From: Sphingobium lactosutens DS20
Lineage (GTDB): Bacteria > Pseudomonadota > Alphaproteobacteria > Sphingomonadales > Sphingomonadaceae
Reading direction: 5' to 3'
NCBI RefSeq assembly: GCF_000445105.1
Contig: NZ_ATDP01000101.1
Location: forward strand, 229,249-293,248
DNA length: 64,000 bases
Shown in pieces: positions 52,712 to 61,461 of the stretch (position 1 is the stretch's first letter; every line of letters begins with the position of its first letter). The position numbers were made by a program, and so were the translations under genes. The notes beneath the pieces were generated by a model. It made no database searches and was not told the DNA's origin. It saw only the letters and a program-made list of their open reading frames with translations.

Positions 52712-53718
52712 CGTTCGACAAGCGTGAATTCGAGGATGCGCTCCCGGGGAACACGAGACTTGCCGCCTTGCATCGCAATTTCCGCAAGCAGCAATCCTAA
52801 TGCCTCGGCCGCCAGGGCCCGCACTGGCTGACGCACTGTGGTCAGCGGCGGCCAAAGCGTGATCGCCGCTGTCGTGTCGTCAAATCCGGCCACCGTCAAT
52901 TCACCGGGAACGTCGAGGTGCCGACGGTGCGCCACGGACACGACCGCTGCGGCCATATCGTCATTACTCGCGAAAATGGCGGTTGGGCGATGGCTGGCCG
53001 AAAGCAATTGCTCCGCTGCTGCCAGACCCGACATATAGGTGAAATCGCCTTGCGCCACCTGCACGTCGACGTTGCCGGTTTCCCGAATGGCGGCGTAGAA
53101 GCCCGCCATCCGTTCGGCGCTGGCCGTCTGGTCAGGATTGCCGAGAATGAAGCCCAGCCGTCGATGCCCAAGGTCAAGCAAACGGCGCGTCATCTGATAG
53201 GCGGCGGTGCGATCGTCGATCCGCACGCAGATGGTGTCGGCGGCAATATAGGCGCCCACGGCCGCCTGAATGCAACGGGCGGCGCGAAACACACGCAAAA
53301 CTTCGGGTGCCTCCCCGAGCGGCGGGGCCAGCAACACGCCACTGACACCCGACGCCGCCATTTCCTCCAGCGCTGCGGTCGTAGGAGGGTGCCCCCCCTC
53401 GCCCTTCAGCAAAGTCAGCCGCACTCCGCGGGCGGACGCTTCTTCGAAAACGCCAGTAAGAAACTCGCTCATGAAGGCGGCGCTGGCATTGGAATAGACG
53501 ATGCCGATCCTCAGTTCCTTGGACGTGACAAGACTGCGAGCGGCGTAATTTGGCGTGTAGGCCAGATCGCTAATTGCCTCTTCCACGGCCATACGTGTCT
53601 GCGCACTGACACCCGTGCGACCATTGATGACCCGAGATACCGTCATGGACGATACCCCTGCGCGCGCCGCCACATCGACAATGGTTGCCCCGCGCGACGG
53701 CTGACTTGATCTGGCCAT
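52675..53718 (-). CDS. LacI-family repressor of the xylan locus
   Basis: LacI/GalR-type repressor, 347 aa. HTH: TIVDVAARAGVSSMTVSRVI with NGRTGVSAQTRMAVEEAI, hinge TPNYAARSLVTSKE; sensor domain with AIFASNDDMAAAVVSVA and GELTVAGFDDTTAAITLWPP. GGAAGG is about 5 nt before the ATG. It is flanked by GH43 (convergent, 37-nt overlap) and GH115 (same strand, upstream). The operator-like sites at 49651, 49821 and 56853 are its probable targets, with a xylose, xylobiose or glucuronate-type inducer. Its 3' end lies inside the GH43 coding region, so both genes share bases on opposite strands. Confidence 0.92.
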   Translation of the reverse strand: MARSSQPSRGATIVDVAARAGVSSMTVSRVINGRTGVSAQTRMAVEEAISDLAYTPNYAARSLVTSKELRIGIVYSNASAAFMSEFLTGVFEEASARGVRLTLLKGEGGHPPTTAALEEMAASGVSGVLLAPPLGEAPEVLRVFRAARCIQAAVGAYIAADTICVRIDDRTAAYQMTRRLLDLGHRRLGFILGNPDQTASAERMAGFYAAIRETGNVDVQVAQGDFTYMSGLAAAEQLLSASHRPTAIFASNDDMAAAVVSVAHRRHLDVPGELTVAGFDDTTAAITLWPPLTTVRQPVRALAAEALGLLLAEIAMQGGKSRVPRERILEFTLVERQSTAPACSSPS

Positions 53719-53793
53719 CTGACCTTCCTGGCTTAATTGGTCGCGAATTTAGGTGAAGGCGAATTTGGCGCAAAGGACAAAAGCGGATGCACG

Positions 53794-56715
53794 CTAGCCC
53801 TCCCCAATCCGCATGCTTGGCGGACCAAAATAGCTCGCTGGCAGCGGATCGCGGTAGGCTATGATCGACTGCAATACGAGCGCGGGGTCGATCATCGCAA
53901 TCTTGAGCGTGTGTCGTCCGGCCGACGGAATGTCGACCGTGAATGGTACGACGCGCATGTCCGTTCGGGAATCATGATCATGCGCCTCGCCGACAAATTC
54001 CTCGCTAGCCTTTCTTGCAGGACTGAACACCGAATAGATTTGCGGCGGCGCGTCATCAATCCACAACGCGACGGACAATTGATTGTTGGGATTGATGTTG
54101 AGCGTGGGCGCCGTGATCAGATCAAAAGTCCATCGCCCCGGTTCGCCGATGAACAGGGGATATTCCAACCGGGGTGATCGGGTGGGATCTGGCATCGACT
54201 CCGCGTCGACGGGGAAAATCGACATGGCCGCTTCCACCCGGCCGTAATCCTCGATTGCATCCCATCGCACATCGCCTACGGCAATGGTGCGCTCATAGCC
54301 ATCAGCAGGGATCGAGAAGGCAGCCCCAAGACTGCCCCAACATCCTTTGGCTTCCTGCATCTGGCCAGATGACGCTTTATCAGCAATGACGGTGATGCTG
54401 ATGGCCTCTTGTGCCGCGCTGTCGCTCATGGTCACTGTGCCATCGCTGACCGTGATAGCTCCCTCGTGCCTTCCAGCAGGCAGCTTTGCCCAATCGATGT
54501 CGACCCAGTAGCGACGGTCTTCTTTTCCTGAGGAAAAAGCGCGCGCTTCCGTCAGGATAATCCACGGGTCGCTGGCCTGCACGGTGGCGGTGGTGGGCAT
54601 GGCGCCCCGCGGGAACACTTCGAGCCAGCGCCTGTCCCTGTGAAGGCTGTCGAACATGGGCAGGCTGGGGGGAAGATAATAACCGGGCCAGCTCTGCACC
54701 GATCCTTCGACAGCCACGCCAAAGCGGCTCGTGTCTTCCAGATCCAGTTCCGAGACGGCAGGGGTGATGTCTTGGATCGGCTGATACCAGCTAACATAAC
54801 CGATATAGGGCTGATCCATCAGGTGATTCCATTTGCCGCCTGATAGATCGTGATTATAGGTGTCGCGGATGCGATGCGCCTGGGCGAACAGGCGCTTGAC
54901 TTCGGTGGCTTCGGCATTGGTGCTCGCACGCCCTTGCTGTGCGAACCGCGCATTGCGCCCGGCGGCCACCATCATTTCCGTCAGGTTGCAGCAGCCCCGA
55001 ATGGGATGCAGCACCAACTGATAATAAGCCGCTCTGAAGTTGTCCGGCAGAGCATCATGAATGGCCTCCGCCCGCTGACGCAGCCTCTGCCACAGAGCTA
55101 CCATTCGCTCCGCTTCTCGATAATTTTCAAGGCTGTATATGTCGGGCCGCATCTGTTCTGGTTTGCGCCAAGCATTATATTTGGCGTAGCGCGACACGAG
55201 CTTAGCGATGTCCTCAGCATGGCTGGCCCCAAATTCACGTTTTGCCCACAGGACCGTCCATTCGGCGATGCGGTCCTTCGTAACAGATTTAGGATCCCAA
55301 GCCATCGACAGGAAGAATTCGATCGGCAGTTCCAACGGCTTGAGATCGCCGACATTGGTGATCCAGATCCGGTCCGCGCCATATTCCAGCGCCAGGTTCA
55401 TCTGCTCCCTGATTTTGGGGAAGGGATTGGTATTGATCCATTTATAGCTGTAGGGACCGCCATTCATATCCATATGATGATAGACGCCGAACCCACCCGT
55501 TCGCGTTGCTCGCTCTTCAGGCGTAGGCAAACGTCGAATATAGCCGACATTGTCGTCTGCAAACATCAGCGTAACGTCGTCAGGCACATGAAGACCCGCT
55601 TCATAATATTTCAGCACCTCAGTAAACAGAACCCAGACCTGAGGTATATCCGTAATGCGTTTACCTGTTTCTTCCATCAGAATCCGGCGTTGATCCTTGA
55701 TGATCGTTTCAATCAGCTCAACGTCTGATCGGATCCCGCCTGTCCCCTGGATGGCCGTGTCTCCGTCGCCCCGCATGCCGATCGTGACCAGCAATTCGCG
55801 ATCCCTGCCCCGCCGAGCACCTTCGCGGAAAAAATTCTGCACGGCTGGGCGGTTGGTCAGATAATTCCATTGGCCGTTGCCGGGCCGGCGGGATGTCCAT
55901 TCCTTGTGCGCGCGGTTCATCGGCTCGTGGTGCGATGTACCCATGACGATGCCATATTCGTCCGCTAGAGGCCCATTGCGAGGATCATCTTCGTTAAAAG
56001 CGTTGTTCCACATGGCCGGCCAGAGGTAATTGGCACGCAGACGCAGCAGCAATTCAAAAACACGCGCGTAAAAAGCCGCATTCATCCCGCCAAATTTTTC
56101 TGCGGTCCAGGCTGACAGGCATGGCGCTTCGTTATTGAGGAAAATGCCACGATATTTGACCGCCGGCTCGCCCTGGAAATATTTGCCATAGGCGACATGA
56201 ATGCTGCGACGCTTGACGACAGGCACATCAGCCCACCAATACCAGGGTGAGACGCCGATATTCTGGGACAGATCATATATCCCATAGATTGTGCCGCGTT
56301 TGTCGCTACCGGCGATGACCAGCGCTTCGTGGACGCCGGGCATGGGATCGCGAACCGTCTGGATCGTGTAGCTTTCCCATTTGTCGGCTATGGGAGCAAC
56401 GTCGATCTTGCCCGCAGCGGCGAGCCTGTCGATCGTGCCGCTGCGCCCCAGCGTTCCGATGAGCACCATGCGCGCTTGATCCGCCCGTGAGCTAAATACT
56501 GCATCCGCGCCCGTCACTCGACCTATATCGGCTGCAAGATCCCCAGCGGCGCGTTTGACCCCCGCAAAATCCTCCTCATCGACGAACAGTGTCGCGCTAC
56601 CCTCGGCCGTAGCGAGTGGAAATCCTGTCTCATCAAATCGTATGGCGGCACGCAATGGGCTAGCGGCAAGAGCTGCCGCCGCAGAACCTGAAAGAATGTC
56701 ACGACGTGATAGCAT
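53794..56715 (-). CDS. GH115 alpha-glucuronidase (xylan), Tat-exported
   Basis: Family GH115 enzyme of about 973 aa that removes (4-O-methyl)-D-glucuronic acid from xylan. Tat-type leader LSRRDILSGSAAAALAASPL. Family blocks include KRGTIYGIYDLSQNIGVSPW, YWWADVPV, KYRGIFLNNEAPCLSAW, NYLWPAMWNNAFNEDDPRNG and GTSHHEPMNRAHKEW. The C-terminal part (about 640-973) holds beta-sandwich and carbohydrate-binding-like regions (PWIILTEARAFSSGKEDRRY, AGRHTLKIAMIDPAL). The start is ATG 56715 with GAGAGAGG 4 nt before; an adjacent TTG would add one residue. It acts in the periplasm or outside before GH43 and the transporter. Confidence 0.95.
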   Translation of the reverse strand: MLSRRDILSGSAAAALAASPLRAAIRFDETGFPLATAEGSATLFVDEEDFAGVKRAAGDLAADIGRVTGADAVFSSRADQARMVLIGTLGRSGTIDRLAAAGKIDVAPIADKWESYTIQTVRDPMPGVHEALVIAGSDKRGTIYGIYDLSQNIGVSPWYWWADVPVVKRRSIHVAYGKYFQGEPAVKYRGIFLNNEAPCLSAWTAEKFGGMNAAFYARVFELLLRLRANYLWPAMWNNAFNEDDPRNGPLADEYGIVMGTSHHEPMNRAHKEWTSRRPGNGQWNYLTNRPAVQNFFREGARRGRDRELLVTIGMRGDGDTAIQGTGGIRSDVELIETIIKDQRRILMEETGKRITDIPQVWVLFTEVLKYYEAGLHVPDDVTLMFADDNVGYIRRLPTPEERATRTGGFGVYHHMDMNGGPYSYKWINTNPFPKIREQMNLALEYGADRIWITNVGDLKPLELPIEFFLSMAWDPKSVTKDRIAEWTVLWAKREFGASHAEDIAKLVSRYAKYNAWRKPEQMRPDIYSLENYREAERMVALWQRLRQRAEAIHDALPDNFRAAYYQLVLHPIRGCCNLTEMMVAAGRNARFAQQGRASTNAEATEVKRLFAQAHRIRDTYNHDLSGGKWNHLMDQPYIGYVSWYQPIQDITPAVSELDLEDTSRFGVAVEGSVQSWPGYYLPPSLPMFDSLHRDRRWLEVFPRGAMPTTATVQASDPWIILTEARAFSSGKEDRRYWVDIDWAKLPAGRHEGAITVSDGTVTMSDSAAQEAISITVIADKASSGQMQEAKGCWGSLGAAFSIPADGYERTIAVGDVRWDAIEDYGRVEAAMSIFPVDAESMPDPTRSPRLEYPLFIGEPGRWTFDLITAPTLNINPNNQLSVALWIDDAPPQIYSVFSPARKASEEFVGEAHDHDSRTDMRVVPFTVDIPSAGRHTLKIAMIDPALVLQSIIAYRDPLPASYFGPPSMRIGEG

Positions 56716-57097
56716 CAACCCTCTCTCAATTAATTATGTTTGGCGTTGGATATGACATTCATGCTCTTTTAGTTTGGTTTTATTAGGTTCAATAGTAGAT
56801 TTATTGCCTACAATTAGAACATGATCTAACTTTCCGAAAATCAGACCATATCATGATAACGCTATCATATACAATGAAAAGCGTTTGGCGATGGGGCGTT
56901 TTGTATCCAGCTGGATCACGCCGCCGGGCTGACGGAGCTAAGTTGATTATGTCCGCCTACCACATGCCAGGCAAAGCGTGGTGGCAGCTGCACGGGGATG
57001 GAGGGAAGATATGGCCGGGGAAACCGGTCTCCAGTAATTCCGCTGATTTTCCTGGCCGACACGTTCCTGGCGCAGACAAGGCTGGCTAATCGATATA
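56716..57097. other. Intergenic region between GH115 and MarR genes
   Basis: This 380-nt gap is clearly more AT-rich near 56720-56880 than the rest of the window and likely holds the GH115 promoter on the minus strand and possibly the MarR promoter on the + strand. It contains one palindromic operator (56853-56868). A 78-codon + frame (56853-57089) exists but shows no ribosome site or family likeness. I see no RNA gene here. Confidence 0.6.
56853..56868. promoter_or_regulatory. Candidate LacI-type operator upstream of GH115
   Basis: ATGATAACGCTATCAT is a 16-bp palindrome with one mismatched pair, in the same TGAtA-CG-TAtCA style as the sites before the MFS gene. It lies about 140 nt upstream of the GH115 start on its promoter side. 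It is most simply explained as a site for the LacI protein at 52675-53718. Confidence 0.6.
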
Positions 57098-57553
57098 GTG
57101 ACGCGATATGCGGACGAAATGACCGATCCGACCGAAGAACAGATTGCAGTGCTCGGCACCGCGTTGGAAACCTTTGCGCGAAGATACAAGCTTGCTGACG
57201 CACGGCGATCCGAGCGGCTGCTCGCCGAGTTGGATAAGGCCGTGTTGCTCTATGTTGCGGAACACGCCGGTTGCGGCCCGACTGACGTCGCGCGCTTTCT
57301 TGGAGTGCCCACAACCACCATGTCCTCTTCGACCGACCGCTTGGTGAGGCGTGGCTTTTTGAAGCGAGAGCGCATCGAAGCGGACCGTCGCGCAGTTGCC
57401 CTGACATTGTCCGAGGCGGGCGCGGCCTATGCCAAGGCTCAGGTCGACGCCTATCGACAAATGTATATGCTGATGCTGTCCCGACTGTCGCCCCGGGAAC
57501 GGGATCAATTCATCGCAATGATAACCAAGATCGTCTACACGAACGTTGAATAA
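57098..57553 (+). CDS. MarR-family regulator of the aldehyde oxidoreductase genes
   Basis: Winged-helix MarR-type protein, 151 aa from GTG 57098 or 144 aa from ATG 57119 (MTDPTEEQ). Core: LLYVAEHAGCGPTDVARFLG, then VPTTTMSSSTDRLVRRGFLK with wing RERIEADRRAVALTLSEAG. It lies 58 nt before the PaoA-like gene on the same strand and is a plausible aldehyde- or phenolic-responsive repressor of the operon. Position is the only evidence for the target. Four-helix dimerisation segments lie at both ends. Confidence 0.85.
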   Translation: MTRYADEMTDPTEEQIAVLGTALETFARRYKLADARRSERLLAELDKAVLLYVAEHAGCGPTDVARFLGVPTTTMSSSTDRLVRRGFLKRERIEADRRAVALTLSEAGAAYAKAQVDAYRQMYMLMLSRLSPRERDQFIAMITKIVYTNVE

Positions 57554-57611
57554 TCCGATTCTCGTTATATCTTGGACGTGTCAGCGGCGCGCGGGCTTGA
57601 GGAGAAACGTC

Positions 57612-58118
57612 ATGGCGATATGGGTTAACGGCTCGGAAGTCCCTGTGCCCGACGATGCACGGGTTTCGCTGCTCGATCTGCTCCGGGAGCATCTTCACCT
57701 CACAGGCACGAAGAAAGGATGCGACCAGGGCGCCTGCGGCGCATGCACGGTGCTCCTTGATGACAATCGCATCCTGTCTTGCCTTATGTTGGCCGCGCAA
57801 GCGGATGGCAGGAAGGTTCTGACCATCGAGGGTATCACCGGCGACGCAGGCAATCTTCACAGGTTGCAGCAGGCCTTTGTTGAGCATGACGGTCTGCAAT
57901 GCGGCTATTGCACGCCTGGCCAGATCTGTTCGGCAATCGGCATGGTGGACGAGCTGCGCCGGGGCGATCCCAGCTACGTGACCCTTGATGTCACGGCTCC
58001 ACCCGTCCCGACGCGCGCGGAGATACGCGAACGCATGAGCGGCAATCTCTGCCGTTGCGGCGCGCATAACGGGATTGTCGAGGCGATCGAGGATATGCTG
58101 GCGGAGACGGCGGCATGA
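57612..58118 (+). CDS. paoA: Aldehyde oxidoreductase [2Fe-2S] subunit, PaoA-like
   Basis: Small electron-transfer subunit of a molybdenum aldehyde oxidoreductase, xanthine-oxidase family. The first [2Fe-2S] site uses Cys37, Cys42, Cys45 and Cys57 (CDQGACGACTVL..ILSC), the second Cys97, Cys100, Cys147 and Cys149 (CGYCTPG..LCRCG). I start at ATG 57612, with TTGAGGAG about 8 nt before; the upstream frame from 57546 is not supported. No Tat or Sec signal is visible, unlike E. coli PaoA, so this enzyme is probably cytoplasmic. It overlaps paoB by ATGA. About 168 aa, normal for a form without leader. Confidence 0.9.
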   Translation: MAIWVNGSEVPVPDDARVSLLDLLREHLHLTGTKKGCDQGACGACTVLLDDNRILSCLMLAAQADGRKVLTIEGITGDAGNLHRLQQAFVEHDGLQCGYCTPGQICSAIGMVDELRRGDPSYVTLDVTAPPVPTRAEIRERMSGNLCRCGAHNGIVEAIEDMLAETAA

Positions 58119-59101
58119 CGCCCCTAACCTATGTCCGCGCCGTTGACCGGACCGACGCCCTAGTCCGCGTTGAGAAAGGCGCACGCTTCCTGGGTGGCGG
58201 GACCAACCTCATCGACCTTCTTCGGCAAAATGTCGAACAGGCGAACGGCTTGGTGGACGTCAGCCTCTTGGAAGACACTATCCGTGAAACGGACGACGGC
58301 GGATTGATGATCGGCGCGTCGGTCAGGAACGCCGCCGTTGCCGCCCATCCGATCGTGCGCAGCCGCTATCCGGTACTTGCGCGCGCGCTGCTCGCCGGCG
58401 CCTCCGGGCAGATCCGCAACATGGCTACGGTCGGAGGAAATATTCTCCAGCGCACACGCTGCATGTATTTCTACGATGTTGAGGCCACTCGCTGTAACAA
58501 GCGGCAGCAAGGTGCCGGTTGCGATGCGATTGGGGGATTCAACCGCTATCACGCCATTTTTGGCGCATCGGATCAGTGCGTCGCAACCCATCCCTCCGAC
58601 ATGTGCGTAGCGCTCGCCATGCTCGATGCCGTAATCCATATCCTCGGCCCCGAAGGTGAAAGGTCGGTGCCGTTAACGGACTTTCATGCCCTGCCGGATG
58701 CAGCGCCCCATGAGGAAACCGTGCTGAAAGCGGGTGAACTGATCATCGCGGTCGAACTGCCGCCACCGTTGGAGGTGATGACCCATGCCGAATATCGCAA
58801 GGTACGCGATCGGTCCAGCTACGCCTTCGCGCTGGTTTCCGTTGCTGCTGGCCTGGCGCTTGCCGATGGTCGCGTCACGCAAGCCCGGATTGCGCTAGGG
58901 GGTGTGGCCGCCAAACCATGGCGCGCGACGCGGGCCGAGGCGGCACTGATCGGTAGCGCGCCGACGCCTGAAGGCTTCCGTGCCGCGATCCGCCAGGAGC
59001 TTGGCGACGCGCGGCCGCTGTCTGACAATAGTTTCAAGATTGACCTCGTCGAACGCACGGTGGTCGCCGTCCTGACCGCCCTTTCAGGAGCGCACGCATG
59101 A
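58115..59101 (+). CDS. paoB: Aldehyde oxidoreductase FAD subunit, PaoB-like
   Basis: FAD-binding subunit of the same complex. The FAD contact block GGGTNLIDLL is near residues 27-36 and ATVGGNILQRTRCMYFYD near 104-121. Extra cysteines Cys116, Cys127, Cys136 and Cys155 (RCMYFYD..RCNKRQQGAGCD..ASDQC) fit the additional [4Fe-4S] cluster known from E. coli PaoB. It starts and stops with ATGA overlaps to its neighbours, so PaoABC-type subunits are made together. 328 aa, normal. Electrons from the molybdenum centre pass via the iron-sulfur clusters to FAD. Confidence 0.92.
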   Translation: MTPLTYVRAVDRTDALVRVEKGARFLGGGTNLIDLLRQNVEQANGLVDVSLLEDTIRETDDGGLMIGASVRNAAVAAHPIVRSRYPVLARALLAGASGQIRNMATVGGNILQRTRCMYFYDVEATRCNKRQQGAGCDAIGGFNRYHAIFGASDQCVATHPSDMCVALAMLDAVIHILGPEGERSVPLTDFHALPDAAPHEETVLKAGELIIAVELPPPLEVMTHAEYRKVRDRSSYAFALVSVAAGLALADGRVTQARIALGGVAAKPWRATRAEAALIGSAPTPEGFRAAIRQELGDARPLSDNSFKIDLVERTVVAVLTALSGAHA

Positions 59102-61410
59102 CCAAGCTGCAAAACGCTATCGTCGGAGGGGTGCGCGCCGTCATAGGGCAAGTCCCTGCGAGCTGGCTGCCCGGCGGAACGCCAGATCCCCTGATCGACA
59201 AGCGTGTGTCGCTCGGCGAGCAGCAGTCGCGGGTTGATGGCCCCGACAAGGTGCGCGGCGCCGCGCGCTTTGCCGCCGAAGTGCCCATGGAGAACCTGCT
59301 TTACGCCGCGTTTGTCCATTCCACGATCGCGCGGGGCCGCATCGCCGCTATCGATGGATCGGCAGCCGAAGCGGGGTCCGGCGTCGCGCTGGTCATGACC
59401 TATCGCAACGCCCCCAAAATGAGCGTGCCCCCGCCGATCGGCATGACCAACCTGAAAGCCGCGGGCAATCACACATTGCCGATCATGCAGGACGCGGAGA
59501 TACGCTGGAATGGGCAGGTCGTGGCGGTTATTCTTGCTGATACGCGCGAGCAGGCCGATCATGCGGCCACGCTGGTTCGCGTGCGCTATGATGCCGCGCC
59601 GGCCCGCTTGCGATTCGCGGAGGGCAAAGCCAGCGCCTATACGCCGGATTCCATGCTCGTCGAACGCAATCGCCTGGAGAAAGGCGGCCCAAACCGAAAG
59701 TTTGCCGAGGCCGCTTTCAAGATCGATGCGGTCTATACGACGCCTTGGGAGAACCATAATCCGATCGAGCCGCATGCCGCGACGATCGTCTGGCGGGACG
59801 GCAAGCTGATCGTTCACGATGCGACCCAGATGATCCACGGGACCGCCGGTTCGCTCGCGAAGATATTCGGGCTGAAGGCCGGCGATGTCGAGGTTAGTTC
59901 CCCCTATGTCGGCGGAGGCTTTGGCGCAAAAGGTTTGTGGGATCACCAAATCCTCGGCGCGGCGGCGGCAAAGCTTGCTGACCGGCCTGTACGCGTCGCC
60001 CTTTCACGCGCCAGCATGCACCGGCTAATCGGCGGGCGCATGCAAACGGAGCAGCGGGTAGCTCTGGCCGCAGATGCGGACGGCAAGCTCAAAGCGCTGC
60101 TGCACCATGGCTATGGCGCCAGGCCGCTGCACAGTATCTGCGATGAAGGCTTCACCCTCACAGGCCGCTCGCTTTACGCCAGCGAGAGCTTCGACATCGT
60201 CCAGCATTATGTCGACCTTGATTTGCTGGCGAACAGCTTCATGCGGGCCCCAGGTGAAGCGCCCGGCACCTTCGCGATCGAATGCGCGATGGACGAACTC
60301 GCTCATGCCCTTGGCATTGACCCCATCGAATTGCGGCGACGCAATGTCGCGACCTGCGATCCGGTGAGCGGGGCACCGCATTCGCAAAGCGCGATGATGG
60401 AGGCCTACGACCTGGGCGCGACCCGCATCGGCTGGGATCGACGCATCGCGCAGCCGGGAATGCGGCGGGAGGGCGAGTGGCTGATTGGGATGGGCTGCGC
60501 CACCGGAACCTTTCCCTTCATGCGGATGCCCGGGACATCCGTGCGGATCACCATCGATGCCGATGGAAACGCTCATATCGCCAGCGCAGCGCATGAAATG
60601 GGCATGGGCACAGCGACCGTACAGCGCCAGCACGCCGCCGACCGCCTGGGCCTCCCGCTCGATCGCGTGACGGTGACGATAGGGGATTCGAGCCTGCCCT
60701 TCGCAAGCTTTGCCGGCGGATCTTCGCAAACCGCCTCATTGGCCGCAGCGATTAGCGCCGCAAGCGACAAACTTGTGACCGAACTCTTGCGCATGGCGGG
60801 CAATGATACGCCGCTGGCCGGCCTCAAGCCGAACGAGGTCGAGTTCGCCGAAGGAGGAATGCGCAGCGTCGCGGAGCCTTCCCGCCAGGAGAGCTTCGCC
60901 TCCATCCTGCGCCGCGCGGGGCGGAGCGACCTCAGCGTGGTCGGCGAAAGCGGCGCGCCGCTCGAGATCATGAAATATTCGATGCATAGCACGTCAGCGA
61001 ACTTCTGTGAGGTGCGCGTGAGTGAGGTCACGGGCGAGATTCGCGTGGACCGCCTTGTCGGCGCCTTCGACTGTGGCCGCATCCTCAATGCCAAGACTGC
61101 GACAAGCCAGTTCAAGGGCGGCATGATCATGGGACTCGGCATGGCCCTCACAGAGGAGACACTGCTCGACGAGCGCACCGGCCGCATCATGAGCACGTCG
61201 CTCGCCGACTATCATGTGCCGGTGCATCTTGACGTGCCCGACATCGATGTTCTGTGGACCGACATAGCTGACCCCCGCACCCCACTGGGCGCGCGCGGTA
61301 TAGGCGAGATCGGGACGACCGGCGTGGCGGCCGCTATCGCCAACGCCGTCTTCAACGCCACCGGTAGGCGCGTGCGTGACCTGCCGCTAACGCTGGACAA
61401 GCTGATCTAG
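59098..61410 (+). CDS. paoC: Aldehyde oxidoreductase molybdenum-binding subunit, PaoC-like
   Basis: Catalytic subunit of a xanthine-oxidase-family aldehyde oxidoreductase, 770 aa, binding molybdenum cofactor (often the MCD form). Blocks seen are SRVDGPDKVRGAARFAAEV near the start, SSPYVGGGFGAKGLWDHQIL, FMRAPGEAPGTFAIECAMDE, and the active-site Glu737 in GARGIGEIGTTGVAA. It starts inside the PaoB stop. The enzyme oxidises aldehydes to acids; aromatic aldehydes are common substrates of PaoABC. A PaoD/XdhC-type chaperone is not in the window, so it must be encoded elsewhere. It converges with the M14 peptidase gene. Confidence 0.94.
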   Translation: MTKLQNAIVGGVRAVIGQVPASWLPGGTPDPLIDKRVSLGEQQSRVDGPDKVRGAARFAAEVPMENLLYAAFVHSTIARGRIAAIDGSAAEAGSGVALVMTYRNAPKMSVPPPIGMTNLKAAGNHTLPIMQDAEIRWNGQVVAVILADTREQADHAATLVRVRYDAAPARLRFAEGKASAYTPDSMLVERNRLEKGGPNRKFAEAAFKIDAVYTTPWENHNPIEPHAATIVWRDGKLIVHDATQMIHGTAGSLAKIFGLKAGDVEVSSPYVGGGFGAKGLWDHQILGAAAAKLADRPVRVALSRASMHRLIGGRMQTEQRVALAADADGKLKALLHHGYGARPLHSICDEGFTLTGRSLYASESFDIVQHYVDLDLLANSFMRAPGEAPGTFAIECAMDELAHALGIDPIELRRRNVATCDPVSGAPHSQSAMMEAYDLGATRIGWDRRIAQPGMRREGEWLIGMGCATGTFPFMRMPGTSVRITIDADGNAHIASAAHEMGMGTATVQRQHAADRLGLPLDRVTVTIGDSSLPFASFAGGSSQTASLAAAISAASDKLVTELLRMAGNDTPLAGLKPNEVEFAEGGMRSVAEPSRQESFASILRRAGRSDLSVVGESGAPLEIMKYSMHSTSANFCEVRVSEVTGEIRVDRLVGAFDCGRILNAKTATSQFKGGMIMGLGMALTEETLLDERTGRIMSTSLADYHVPVHLDVPDIDVLWTDIADPRTPLGARGIGEIGTTGVAAAIANAVFNATGRRVRDLPLTLDKLI

Positions 61411-61461
61411 TCGCAGGTCGGATCGCCATTCAATTTTCCCGGAGAACGTGAAGGCTGCCGG

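Noticed and set aside
56853..57089. A 78-codon frame in the GH115-MarR gap
   Set aside because: It begins inside the operator palindrome, has no ribosome site, and its composition is not protein-like.
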